Part shown: piece by piece, positions 1 through 11,516 of the stretch
Layout: each line of letters opens with the position of its first letter
Position numbering within the stretch: position 1 is the stretch's first letter
DNA from: Pilatotrama ljubarskyi
Lineage: Eukaryota; Basidiomycota; Agaricomycetes; Polyporales; Polyporaceae
Assembly (NCBI GenBank): GCA_022385805.1
Contig: MU277733.1
Location: forward strand, 73,312-137,311
DNA: 64,000 nucleotides
Reading direction: 5' to 3'
The notes under the pieces: model-generated
What the model saw: the letters and a program-made list of their open reading frames with translations, nothing else
Told to the model about the DNA's origin: nothing
Databases searched by the model: none
Made by a program: the position numbers and the translations under genes

Positions 1-1522
1 GAGCTCATTGCCGAAGGTGAGACCGGCGGCTTGGTCATCTTCGATGACAGACCAAACTACTGGGACGCCTGGGGTACGTGAGATATACCAGTGCACCCCA
101 TACTACTACTAAGCTCTTGCCCTAGATGTCGAGATCCATCATCTTGAGAAGTTCAAGAAGCTCCGCTTTGAGAACGTTCGAGTGGCGGCCGAAGGTCCTC
201 TCCGCGCCTCGCTGAAGGCCGAGGTGAAGTATGGTCAGAGCACCATCAACGTTGTGGTAAGTTTCCGCCGTCTTCAGCTGCTACTCACCTCAATCCAATC
301 CGTCGCAATCTGTTGCAGATCTCGGTGGACGCCGTTCCTGGTACGATCCTCGAATACACACCAATCGTCTTACAATGACTGACATACCAATAGCATCGAT
401 GAAGAAGAACTCGCTTTCGCTCATCCGGTTCGACGCTGAAGTTGATTGGCACCAGAGACACGAATTCCTGAAGTGTGAGCGCATTCAAGTCAATGGACGT
501 CAGGTCCCTGACCGATTATTCACAGTCGAGCTCCCGTTGAATATACGTAACGATAACGCCACATACGAGACCCAATTCGGGCATGTACAGAGACCCACTC
601 ACAAGAACACGACTTGGGACATGGCGAAGTTTGAGGTGTGTGGCCACAAGGTGAGCGTCGATCACTTCAGCGCCCCATAGGTCGCCACCATTTACGCCTT
701 CGTAGTACGCCGACCTCAGTGAGTATGGCTACGGAGTTGCCATCCTTTCCGAGTCCAAGTACGGTTTCTCTTGCCGCGGCAACATTTTGCGCATTTCCTT
801 GCTGCGCGCCGCTACCGCCCCGGATGCCGACCAGGACCAAGGTTGGTGACATAGGCCAAGCTTGAGAATACAATGCTTATGAGGGAGCCTACGCAGGCAA
901 GCACGAGTTCTCGTGGGCTGTGATGCCACACAAGGGCCACTTCTTGGAGTCAGACGTTCCCGTTGCAGCTGTCCTATTCAATTCTCCTCTGCATGGTAAG
1001 TGAACCGTCGCCGCCATACTGTTGCATCGACATGATAACGTTTGGACGCAGTTCGTTTACTCGAGGACACTGCGGAGGCTCCGCTCCTCAAGGCAAAGCC
1101 TGGCTTCGGTGTCGAAGGAGCCCCGAACGTTTTTTTGGAGACGGTGAAGCGCGGACTGGACGATGACTTCAAGACTCACGAAGCTGCTTCACCTACTGTC
1201 GTACTTCGTCTCTATGAGGCCTATGGCGGACATGCGCAGGTCAAGCTCAAGATCGGAAGCCATATTCCCGTCGCGAAGGCCGTTGTCACGAATCTGCTGG
1301 AAGACGAGTTGGAGGAGCTGAATCTGCTCCAGACCGAGGACTCGTCATTGGTAGTGAAGCTCAAGTTCCACGGCTTTGAGGTCAAGACCGTCAAGTTGAT
1401 CCTAGGCAAGCCGGGGTACGTTTCGCTCACAGGTCATTACGAACTCTGACAGACTCCATGCGCTTCACAGCAGTCTCCCGAAGAGGGACAGCTGGGTAAC
1501 TGTCGAGAAGCCGCGCGCCTAA
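1..1522 (+). CDS. Alpha-mannosidase, GH38 family (3' part; gene enters from left edge)
   Basis: Vacuolar/cytosolic alpha-mannosidase of the yeast AMS1 type, which trims alpha-mannosides from free oligosaccharides. Only the C-terminal beta-rich half is in the window. Spliced exons give segments typical of fungal GH38 proteins: [23 protein letters not shown] followed by [63 protein letters not shown], and [20 protein letters not shown]. At least seven short GT-AG introns separate them (for example about 74-125, 257-318, 475-532). The last intron, 1416-1452, joins KLILGKPG to a 23-codon exon ending in TAA at 1522. If that intron is not removed, translation would stop at 1449 instead. The catalytic N-terminal domain lies outside the window. 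Family assignment is firm; the exact C-terminus is an inference. Confidence 0.9.
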
Positions 1523-1780
1523 TCTCGAACATCGACGCAAGCCCTGGCATTCTCGCCTTGTTGAACTATCACTAGCTGCTCGTGCTGTACAATCGTCTCT
1601 TGTACCGGTGTACAATGTTAGATGTATGTGGGCTCTATGACCAGCTTTGAAGGAATGACGCGTGCCGCAAGCGTATCGAACGATCTTCGCTTATCCAAAG
1701 GACAGCGGCTGTGCTGCGTAGACAACAAGCGTGATCGTTGCATTCCCCTGTGTGCGTAAACGGGAGTCGTGCTGTGACGA

Positions 1781-3459
1781 TCAAGGCAGAGACCAATACA
1801 AGTACATGGACAGAGCTGACGCAACCAAGCCCCAGAGAGCAAGCAGAACGACTACGGTATCACCTCGGGTATTATCCACATGGTCAGGCATATCAAGAAT
1901 GCCGGAGCGGATAGCGTAGACCGCGTACAAGACCTCTTTCGCGGATAGTTGTGCGAATGTCTCCCAGAATTGCGAATAGTCTTCATCCGCATTGTCCGCT
2001 GCGATGGCTCTGTGCTTGGGATGCTCCGCGAAGGCTTCCAACTCGTAGAGGATTGGCATAAGTGCGGCGTACGCTGCATCGGCATGATCCTCGGTGGGTT
2101 GCTACGAACAGGTCAGTGCGCGATACTACGAAAGATATGTCAGACCCGTATATGCTTACCATCTTCTCCCCAGTCTCGGATGTGTCGGAAGGCGCGTTGC
2201 CTGAAGCAGCATCTCCGGGACTGCCTGATTCTACCGTAGACAATAAGAGCTCAATGGCGTCAGTAGTATCCTCGTAGATGCTGGAAGTGTCCTGAAGGCT
2301 CAGTTCATAAGGATTATCACGCTGGAGAACATCAATATCACGCACTTCCAACGTGACGCTGTTGGTTTCGTTTATGGGAACGACGCAGCTCTCCTCTTCA
2401 CTTGTCGAGGCTAAGGTACTGTCGCTATTCCCTCTACGAGCCATTTCCGCCGATGTTGTATTAGTAAGACCATGAGTGGAGTCCGCAAGATGGCGCTACA
2501 TGCGATGAGCTTCATGGAAAGGCTCACCTCAACGACATTCTTGACACTCACCTTTTGCCGAGTTGAGCGGAACACTACTGCCATGTTACGGAGAATCTTC
2601 TTAGGAGACGTCGGCAAAGACGCGTCATCCTGTATGTCACCGGAACGATCTATGCTAGTCTCGCTTTCGGTATGACGGCGGGGCAGTCGGCCAGGCTTCA
2701 GCGGGAGCACGGCAGATGAGTTTCGTGGAAGAGCGAGGCGCCTGAGAGTCAATGGCGGGATTCGAGGGAGCTTGAACCCAGCTCGCTTTCCTGGGGACTC
2801 CGCTGCCCTAGGCTCTTCAAAGTCCCTCGCTCGTGCCACCTAATACAATGGTACGTATGAATGCTGACCTTCAAGTCGTGAGTACTAAGGCGAACAAACC
2901 TCTTGAGTGGCCTGTGCTGGCCCAGAGAGCAACCGCTTTGCAATGAGCCATTTCTCGATGGACTGGTCAAAGCGTGCATATTGTAAGGGCCACCGACGTC
3001 ACAGACACCTTTGACTACGCACCTCATGAATCTCATTCGGTGCGTTTGCCTGAGAGGCGTCAACACAGACGTTCATACATTGAGTGAGAGCACGAAAGCA
3101 ACGCACTGTATCGTCTGGATTACGTGCCCAGTAATCGCGAGCTTCCTGAAAGGCGACTGCCATCTGACAGCGAGGGTCAAGGTAGCATGGACAGTCAATG
3201 TGCCTCGCCGCCAATCTGTGTTGTGGCTAAGAGGTCGTTAGCCACATGCGTCAGCAAGCGCTTCGCCCCGCCCCATCTCCCCCAGCGTGCAGAAGATGCG
3301 GCAGATGGCGTCGTACGGTAGGGGCGCAGCCGACGGTCAAAGACATAGAGTTGGACGGGAAGCGGCGTGCGGGGAGATGGGGGCAGGCAATACACATACC
3401 TGCGTAGATGTTGTGGCTAAACCATCTGCGGCTTCTACCGTGTTGTCGGAGGTAGTCAT
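1781..3459 (-). CDS. Hypothetical multi-exon protein with C-terminal membrane segment
   Basis: No family recognised. Hand splicing from an ATG at 3459 gives MTTSDNTVEAADGLATTSTQ, then a Cys-containing exon (HIDCPCYLDPRCQMAVAFQE, CFRALTQCMNVCVDASQ), then SIEKWLIAKRLLSGPAQ, then a basic Pro/Arg-rich stretch with TESETSIDRSGD. The acidic Ser/Thr-rich exon near 2400-2160 joins in phase, through an intron at about 2158-2110, to the last exon, which starts QPTEDHADAAYAALMPILYE. The C-terminus carries one hydrophobic segment (VVVLLALWGLVASALSMYLY) just before the stop at 1781, suggesting a tail-anchored or single-pass membrane protein. Most junctions keep phase. The junction around 2580-2440 does not close cleanly with canonical sites, so one exon edge there is uncertain. 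Start codon and full length are uncertain. Confidence 0.5.
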
Positions 3460-4306
3460 CCAGGATATACAGCGAGGAGCGGGCTATGTTCTAGAAGCAG
3501 AGGAAGGGAGCGTAGAAGAGATAACTGCGAAGGGAAAGACGGTTGGAGGCAATTACCGAGTCGTCAAGGTGGCAGTTGTATAGCTGTGCCACCCATGGTC
3601 ATCCCGTTTTGGTTGGACAATGCGCCTCGGCACGCTTCGTTGGCCACATCGATAGCACTGTCCAAGGCAGCGCCTCTTGCCTGTGGATTAAGCTTGAAAC
3701 TACGAGACGTGAAGAGTTCGAGCTGCCGGAGATTGGTGCATAGCTACCCAGGGTACGTGAAGAGGTGTGGCCAATGGATGCCCCTGCCTGGTGCGCCTGC
3801 TGAGAATCATCTAGGCGAGAGAGCGACTGCGTCCTTTTCGACTGCTCAGTAGTCAGTCAGCGTGGTGTACATGTTGCGGCTTCTGCACTCACCGTCACCG
3901 GTGGTAGCATGCAGTCGAGGCAGCATCTGGACGCGCATACCGTTAGGCGTGCCAACGGAACACCGGTAGTGGAGGCGAAAATAGATTGCTACGTACGGTA
4001 CAATGACAGCAGAAGAGCTAGACAAACACGATGAGAGGGTACAGTCGACACACTGATAGCAATGCTTGGACGGTTTGTATTATACGAGGGTCGCGTGGGA
4101 TAATGACGGCAAACGAGAGCGTGTGCAAAGGAGTGACAGGGGAAAGCGAATGTGGGCCAAAGAAGTTCCAATTACGTACAACCAGCGAAGATGAGAAGAG
4201 TTCCGACCGATCCATATGTGCACGAGAAGACGAAGAAGAGGCGAAGGACGGAAGGGACAGTAAGGACCAAAAGAATGGACGATGATGGTATAGCAGCGGC
4301 GACAGG
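3460..4306. other. Intergenic / 3' UTR stretch, no gene seen
   Basis: Short open frames occur on both strands, but none has splice-linked extension or family motifs. The stretch probably holds the 5' region of the hypothetical gene to the left and the 3' UTR of the coiled-coil gene to the right. Confidence 0.5.
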
Positions 4307-7233
4307 TCATCGTTCCCGATGACCGTCGTCATACTCCTCGAGCCCATCAGCGAGGTCGAGACTCGGCATGTCGCCGAGATGGCGTTCGTGCTCGGGACGA
4401 AGATTCAAGCTACCTGGTGAGCCAGTGAGGATCGAGTAGTTCGCCGTAGTCGGCGAGATGTTTCCAGCGGATGACGAGATGGACTTGTTCGCCATATGGC
4501 TCGGGCGTGGGCTCGGCTTGGTGTTGATCGGGGGAGGCTGCACCCTCCCGAGAACCATAGTGGGGGATCCTGGGGGCGACGAGTGCATGGACAGGCCCGT
4601 GATAGACTCTGGTGTCATGCCCTCTTCTTGCATAATCATAGACATGTTGTTTGGAACGGGCGCGAAGACGGACGAGGCGGCGCTCGCCCTTTTATGGTGC
4701 GACCGGGAGAATGCGTCCGAGTGGTCGACGGGTGTCTCGGGAGAAAAGGAGTTCGGTTCAGGGGATGACAGGAGGTCGCCATAGGTTTCAGGTTGGGCGC
4801 GCAGGAAGGATCCATGACGCGAATGCGTTGGGAGGCTACGATTATCTGACAGCGCGGGACCGGCGAACCGCCGGCTATATACAGACTTCGGAGCAGGCGG
4901 GGGAGCAGGAGACGACTGAGCATACTGCAAGTGCTGTATGCGGTCTTCGGCGTCTGCCAGCTTGTCCTCCAGGAACTGCAAGCGCTCACGGAGCTGCAAG
5001 TTTTCTTCCCGTAGCATCTTCGTCGTGCGCTGCGAATCAGCTAAGGCGTTCAGTAGCGCGCTCGTCTCGAGTGCGTGCCGGTCCTGCAACTGCTGAAGCT
5101 CCGACTGCATATGCTGCATCGAAGACGATGCGGAGATAGATGTGGGCGCAGTCGATGCGGTCGAGAACGTCGTCCGCGGACTCTCAATGGATGGACCACC
5201 CATGTCCGCATATCCGGTCGCCCGAGAGATGCTGCGCGCGCCCCAGGAGGAACTCGAGCCCGCCTCGGAGAAGGCCATTCTTGAAGGAGTGTACCTCGAA
5301 CGCTCTCGCTCTGTACTGCTGCGGGTCGTACCAAATCGGGACGAGGGCCGGCTTGCACCGGGCGACTCCTTGTCGAAGTCCAACAACCCCGCCGCAGCAA
5401 ACGCCTTCTGGGTACGTGGACCAAGCCAGTCCATAGCGCGAGGAGCCGGCGGCGCAGCGTACGACGGTAACCTTGCAGTAACGCGATGCTCTATGACACT
5501 TGAACTACGCTTTCTCGTGCGGACGCCCATGGATCGAGGTCGGTCAACATCAAGACTCGGACGATGGTCCTGCAGCCGGCTAGGCGCCGTGCCTATGGAG
5601 GAAGGAGCACGTGATGACGGAGAGACCGATTCCGCCTCCCAGGCATTGCTACCCTGAGCCGAATTGAAGCGGGAGAGAGGCGGACGGGAAGAGCTACTCG
5701 CCGAGGTCGAAGAGCTGAGCACAGACGAGCGGGCCGGCGTCATGAGTCGGGACGCGGCCGTTTTCTTGGCCTCGCCACTACCGCTTGAGTCTGGTCGACG
5801 CATGGAGCTGCTCGCGCGCGCGTCATGGGAGGGCGTCCGCTGAAGGCGATTTTGGGAGCCCATGGACGACGGACGCTCCGGGCTGTGTGACAGGGCACGA
5901 CCGGAGGGTGTGCGGCTGACGGGCGAAGGTAGACCGGTCTTCCCGGCCGTAGGGAAGGCCGGACGATCAGACGCGGAACGTACAATGCGGGGAAGGGCGG
6001 TGGTTGTTGGGCGGCGTGAAGCGGCAGATAGGGAGGGGGGCGGGGGTCGACGGGCCGGGGTACTTGCTGGGACGTCAATCGAGGGGCGCGGCGGTGAGGG
6101 CGGAGGGGGCAGCGGGGATGGTTTGAGTGATCCTGGTGGTGAGCTCGATGCGGGAGGGGGTATTGCATCGATAGCCACCAGCAGGGCTGGCTCCGAGTCG
6201 TGTATTCGATTGGGAGTGAGCAGAGCAGCGAGTTCAGGGTCGAGGGCGTTGAAGTTGAAGCTAGCATCGGGGTCATCTGGCGTGCGCTCACGGCTGATGG
6301 CAGCATCGGAGGTCGCTTCGTCGACGATGACACCATTGAGCCAGTCGTCCTTCCCAGGACTTGCTGACATTGCAGCCAGTACCTCGCTAGTGAGCTTGGA
6401 GGTCGATAAATCTAGAGGTGAGGTATCATTGGACGGTGAACGGCTTCCATGCCGGGTATCGTGGGGCGGCGGTCGAAGATGTTGCAGTTCCAGGGGCAAG
6501 AATCCATTGGGGCTCTGATGCTCGGATTCCCGCTCGCTTTCTGGGCCATTGCTTGCCTGGGAGGTATCCAAGCTGGGGAGGTGCTTGGAAATCCCGGACG
6601 TCTCTGCCTCCAGAATGGTCGATAGCTCTGTGACCGCCAGCGCAGGTGCAGCAGAGGATGCTAGATATCAGATTCGTTGTCAGCGCATACATTCACGTCA
6701 AGGGACAGCGAAGTACCCTGTGCGTCGCTAGTTGGGCTCGGCGAGCGAGATGACTGTGATTTCTGAGAAAGAGGCGTCCTCGGCATCTCGGAACCAGGGC
6801 TACTGCTCTTTTGGGACCGCGGGGTATGTGTTGACTTGTCATCACCGGGACGAGGCAAGTCGATGGAGAGCACATAATCGTCTTCTGATCGTCGCGAGTT
6901 GAGTTGAGGAGCTGAGACCTTGCGCTCGACGTTGACAGAACGCCTGATTGGACCGAGAGTGGTCAACGCGCTCTTCGGAAGGGCGGAGACACTCGAGCTC
7001 GAGCTGTGTTTGCCTCCTCCAAATGACCAGAAGTTCCGAAACGAGCGGAACGGAACGCTCCCACCGCCGTTGTTCGAGGTTGACGGACTAGAGGTGGGTG
7101 TCGTTGGGAGTGTCGGGCTGCCACTCACCGACGGGTATCTCGAGGGCGGCACAAGTCCGAGGTGCGGTGAGGAGAAGGACGATGAGCGAGGACTCATCAC
7201 CGGTATCTGTGATGTCCGCTTCGTGTCCGCCAT
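4307..7233 (-). CDS. Long Ser/Pro-rich protein with central coiled coil, function unknown
   Basis: A two-exon gene predicted to encode 956 residues. Exon 1 is 7233-6717, the intron 6716-6661 has GT-AG ends, and exon 2 is 6660-4307; the junction keeps phase (DAQ|ASSAAPAL). Almost the whole chain is low-complexity and probably disordered, rich in Ser, Pro, Thr and Arg, with many SP/TP sites. One clear structured element is a heptad-rich coiled coil near residues 640-710 (MQHMQSELQQLQDRHALE through LREENLQLRERLQFLEDKLA). The C-terminus is acidic (GLEEYDDGHRER). The pattern fits a scaffold, cytoskeletal or polarity regulator under kinase control, but that is only inference; no catalytic motif is visible. 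It lies divergently to the JmjC gene. Confidence 0.75.
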
Positions 7234-7775
7234 GATTAGTCTCTCCTTCGACGTTCTGGGAATCGCGAGGCCAGGGTATAGTGTTCAGCTAGCAAGCGAC
7301 TGGGACATGCCAGGCAGATAATGTGAGGCCAGCTACGTGGATGTCAATAGCCGACACCACGGGGATATAGAGTCGAGAGCGATGCCGCGGTCGACGAGGG
7401 AAAGGGCGACGAACGCGTCGTGCTCGATGTTGAGAAAGAAGACGAGCGAGCTCCGGTGCGCGTTGCTCGGCATTAGGGCCTGCAGCGATCAATTACCAGG
7501 AACCGGGTTGCTATAAAGGGATGCTTATCCGCACTCTACCCGGTAATACCAGAGGGATATAGAAGTAAGAACCAGCTATATGCCACAGTAAGTGGCCATA
7601 GGAATGCATAGTATTCGGCTTGTTCAAACGAGTAGTTCCGCCAACAGTGTGAAGCAGCGCCGCCAATCGCGCCAGCCACAATCCTTGAACTCTTCGGCCC
7701 AAAGCTTCAACTCTTTCGACCGCAGTTGTAGCCTTGCTCCTACCAGGAACAACAGGCACAGGGACGCGGCTAGCC

Positions 7776-9448
7776 ATGCCCAAAAAGCTGCAACTCCAGC
7801 GTGTCTCACCGGACGTGTCTGCCAAGGAATTTTTTGAGAAATATGTCTCAAAACGCAAACCAGTTATCATAACCGGCCTCCTCGACGATTCTTCCTTCCA
7901 GGGTCGGAAATGGGTAGGCTACCGGTGAACCCATCAGCCAATAAACCTGGATGACTGATATCTCCGGTCTACCACAGACCGATCTCGACTATCTCGGGGC
8001 AAAAGCCGGCGACGTGGAGGTCATGGTCGAGCCGATTCACCCGACGGTGAATCAGTATGGTACCGACGTAGAGAGGGTCTCCATGACCTTCCGCGACTTC
8101 CTCAATTCCCTGAGGGGCGATGAGGGCCCTCACCCCTACCTCACTACGCAGTACTCGGAAGAGGATCCAGATGCCGAAACGGTTTTTCCACCACCGACGA
8201 ACGCGCTGAGGGATGAGTTCCCCATCGTGCCTCGTATTATGGGCAACCTCTTCTTGCAGCAGGTGAATCTCTGGCTTGGAAAGTCAAGAGATGGTTCGTC
8301 GTCAGGTCTGGTAAGTCGACGAACCTCGCCCTATGCCATTGGGCACAATGAGCAGTATTGATGAGAGTTGAGGGCAGCACCACGACTTCCATGACAACAT
8401 CTACTGCCTCTTGAAAGGGCGAAAACGCTTCGTGCTCTTCCCGCCGTCTGAAGTGAAGCATCTCTATCCATATGGCACGCTCGCCGCTCTCCATCCGAAC
8501 GGCCTCATATCGTACGAGGACATTCCAGTGCGTTCAGACGGGCTCTCAAAACGCGCCGCCTGCAAAGCCCGCGTTCGAGCCCTCGAGCGCAAGATCGACG
8601 CGCTCAAGGCCAAGAGCAAGGGCAAGGGGAAAGCGAAGACCGACTCGAAGGAGATGAAGGCGCTAATGAAGGCACATGACGAGGCGCTGGACGAGCTCGC
8701 TGAGCTCGCACTGGACGAGCAGGAGGGCGAAGACGAAGTGGACGATTTCGACGCTCTCATGGGTGGGCTAGATGACTACGAAGACGCTGGAGCTGGACCT
8801 TCCAGAGGTGCCGACGAGGACGGGGACGACAGCGACGACGAAGAGGCAGAGGAGTGGACGGGTATCGGCCATTCTGACAGGGAGGACGACGAAAACGGCG
8901 GCGATGGAGATGGCGATGACGATGGAGGCAACGACAGTGCCGAGGACTCCGATGAAGAGGAGGATGACGAGATAGCCTTGGGGGAAGTGAAAGCAGGGCC
9001 TACCGAGCCGTCGTCCTTCTCCCGCATCCCCACCGCACACCTTCATCGATACCTTGGCATATCGACCACAGCCGTACTTCCTGCGACATTCCGTCCTTCT
9101 GACTTCCCCGGCCTCAAGAAAACGACCGACCCATACGTCGTCGAGCTCTCAGAAACGGAAATGCTATATCTCCCGGCCTCATGGTGGCACGAAGTTACGT
9201 CGACATCGGCGGACGAGAAAGTGGGTGGTGACGGCATCCATATGGCGTTCAACTATTGGTTCTATCCACCGGACGCTCTGGACAATTTCGACGCGCCCTA
9301 CCGCGATACGCTGGTCTGGGACTACCTTCGGCAAAAGGGTGATAACCACGACGAGTCACAGTCACACGAGTCGGCAGAGAAGACGGGTATAGGCAAGAGG
9401 GCTCGAGAGAGCGTTGGAGGCGAAGGTTCGAAGAAGTTTAGGCACTAG
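7776..9448 (+). CDS. JmjC-domain (cupin-fold) Fe(II)/2-oxoglutarate oxygenase, JMJD7-like
   Basis: Predicted 2-oxoglutarate-dependent hydroxylase of the small JmjC group (JMJD7/HSPBAP1-like). Exons 7776-7913, 7978-8310 and 8378-9448 keep phase and give 513 residues, from the ATG of MPKKLQLQRV. Visible features: N-terminal KRKPVIITGLL; Fe-binding HxD in HHDFHDNIYCLLKGRKRFVL (about residues 158-160); distal iron His in LPASWWHEVTS (about residue 428); and the final strand GIHMAFNYWFYPP. A long charged, strongly acidic segment at roughly residues 255-365, rich in Asp and Glu, is inserted between the HxD strand and the distal His and makes the protein much longer than animal JMJD7. Possible roles are lysyl hydroxylation or RNA/protein modification; the substrate cannot be told from sequence. 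Confidence 0.85.
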
Positions 9449-10130
9449 GTCGGTCCTTTGTGGCCAGGATGAGGTGTGGTCGTAGGAATTGGATCGATGA
9501 TCGTCTCCCCGACGGCACGTGTGGAGTTGGGGTTGTATCTTGAGCCATGGCGAAGAGCCGCGGGAACCATCCAGTCACGCTTCGGAGAGGAGTGCGCATT
9601 GCGGAACGCTGCAAGTAATTTCAAAACCGTCGTGAGTGTCTTCTGCCAGTCATCATCGTCGCCGCGCTGAGAGCGCACTCAGCGATGGGCCCTTCGAGCT
9701 CTCAGTTCACCTCTCCGCGTGACATTGCTTCGTGAGAGATATGACCTTACTCACACCGAGCATGGGCAGTCATGTCGCATTCGTTCTGCGGCCATTGGTT
9801 GCCTCGATAGTGACAGTAAGCCTATCGGACCCGCCAAACTCAAACGCATAGTAGAAGCAGGACGCATGCTTCCGCGCGATGACCACCGGTGTCCCGTAAG
9901 CCCCCGCCAGTCTTCCCTGGTGGTGTAGGTATGCATTCGAATAACTCGACCTGAGTTGAGGGTTATGATGATCCGCAAGAGAACGGAGCTGAAGCCATAA
10001 CCACCGCGACTTCCGCGTAGTAACTGCGAGTCTTACGGCCTTCAACGAAGAGTGCAACTCGCGCCCAGTTCTTCCGGTCACTTGATGGGACGCCGTAGTC
10101 TCCGATTGGCATGCGATTGGAACGTGCCAT
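9445..10130 (-). CDS. Possible small hypothetical gene, model uncertain
   Basis: A start at 10130 opens MARSNRMPIGDYGVPSSD followed by NWARVALFVEGRKTRSYYAE, which looks protein-like. Downstream, in another frame, comes GAYGTPVVIARKHASCFYYA and FGGSDRLTVTIEATNGR. A last open stretch, DDDWQKTLTTVLKLLAAFRN, runs to a stop at 9445, overlapping the JmjC stop by four bases on the opposite strand. No set of canonical introns was found that joins all three parts in phase. It may be one gene with an unusual intron, two fragments, or a decaying gene. No family is recognised. Confidence 0.3.
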
Positions 10131-10218
10131 GTCAGGAACAGGTCAGCACGCACATTTTCTCTGTTTTACACACGACTGACACATAGACTACCTGTACACG
10201 GAGATAAGAGCCTATCCG

Positions 10219-11289
10219 CTATTTGTACAATTCCTGGCGATTCCAAGATACCAGCTGTTATGCCCTCCAGGGCGAATCCCAGGGTGAATCCGACAGCTAC
10301 ACCCGCCAGTATTCCAAGCTCGCCGCTGCACGTTCGAACGCAAAATCTCCGCCCCATTTCGTCGCGTCCATCTGACTGTCGTTGATCGCGCACCGCAACT
10401 CGTGAACGACCTCCCGCGCCCCGTCCATATCAGTGACACGACCCCCGTCTATCTCCTCTTTGGCGCTTTGGATAGCCTGGCTGATGTCGGCGTCGATAAT
10501 CGCCAACGTGTCCTCCATCGTGCTGTCCTCCTCCCACCTGAGTCCCACCGTAGCGGCAACGATCCGTGCGAGTATCTTCAGACTGGCGAAGCCCATTCCC
10601 GAGCCGTAGAGGGTGCGAATGCGAAGGAGGATGGTGTTCAACTTCTCGGTCGGCGACGCCGTCTTATCGCCGGGTCCGGCAAGGAAGATGCCCGTCATGT
10701 CCGGAATATCCGTAGCTTTGGCTCGGACGAGTCGCTGACGCGCTGCGGACGTGAAGGCTGCGGCGACTGAAGGAGGGCTCGTGGCCAGCATGCCACGCAC
10801 GATGGCGCGGAGGCTGTCCGGAAATGAAAGCAGCTCGTCAATTGCGTCAACGGCGGCCAGCGGGAACTCACTTACTCCTCAAGGTTCGCGTTGGCGATGA
10901 GAGTGTCCACCATGAGGTTGCTGCCATCGTCTGGCCTGAGCAATCGTTTTCGCATTTGTAGGTGATTCGTGCGATACTCACACATGTCCCAACACAGGAC
11001 GAGCGTCTGCCGTATCGTCCGCGCTGGGACCGTCTTGGAGCCCAGGAGCAACCATCACGCCGTTTGTGAAGTGGTCAATCGTGAAGGTAGAGAGGGTGTC
11101 GCCCCGACGAATAAACGGCGGCAGTGGCTCTCTTATACCAAAATCGTGGTAGAAGAGATCTGTGGCACCAAATTGTCACTTGACTGAGATAGGTCAGAGC
11201 CGCACGTCTTCGCTCACCTGCGCCCAAGAATTCAGTAGCTGATCAAAACCTTTATTCTCCGGTTGCGGTCAGCTTAAACGGGCGCTCAT
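10219..11289 (-). CDS. Hypothetical protein, six exons with very short 5' exons
   Basis: Not recognised. Canonical introns connect six exons in consistent phase: 11289-11280 (ATGAGCGCCC, 10 nt), 11238-11218 (21 nt), 11159-10982, 10935-10876, 10813-10303 and 10254-10219. The product would be 271 residues beginning MSAPTEFLGADLFYHDFG. Later segments include FIRRGDTLSTFTIDHF, SNLMVDTLIANANLED, and a largely helical C-terminal half (RAIVRGMLATSPPSVAAAFT, SLKILARIVAATVGLRWEED). No signal peptide or catalytic motif is visible. An upstream open frame starting at 11406 runs into TGA and may be a leader ORF. The gene is divergent to the aldo-keto reductase, with 227 bp between start codons, so a shared promoter is possible. 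Phase agreement over five introns supports reality; function is unknown. Confidence 0.55.
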
Positions 11290-11516
11290 GACCTCGCGCG
11301 CTTGCTCGCGGAATGAAACCGAAAGTGGAATTCAGTAGTCCGACGCAGTTGCGCTCATGGCGTTCGCGTCGGCGTACAAGTGGGATACCGCCGTAACGTC
11401 TGCCATGTCGCCGCAGAGGGAACACGGCAAGGCTTTACTCGCCGACGCCGACTGTGAGTGTATAAGACCAGTGTTGGAACGAAGTACTCTGTCGTCCCGC
11501 AGAAGTGCACCTCAGC

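Noticed and set aside
5862..6518. 218-codon plus-strand open frame inside the coiled-coil gene
   Set aside because: Gly/Arg-rich antisense shadow of the Ser/Pro-rich minus-strand gene, which has the better start, intron and stop.
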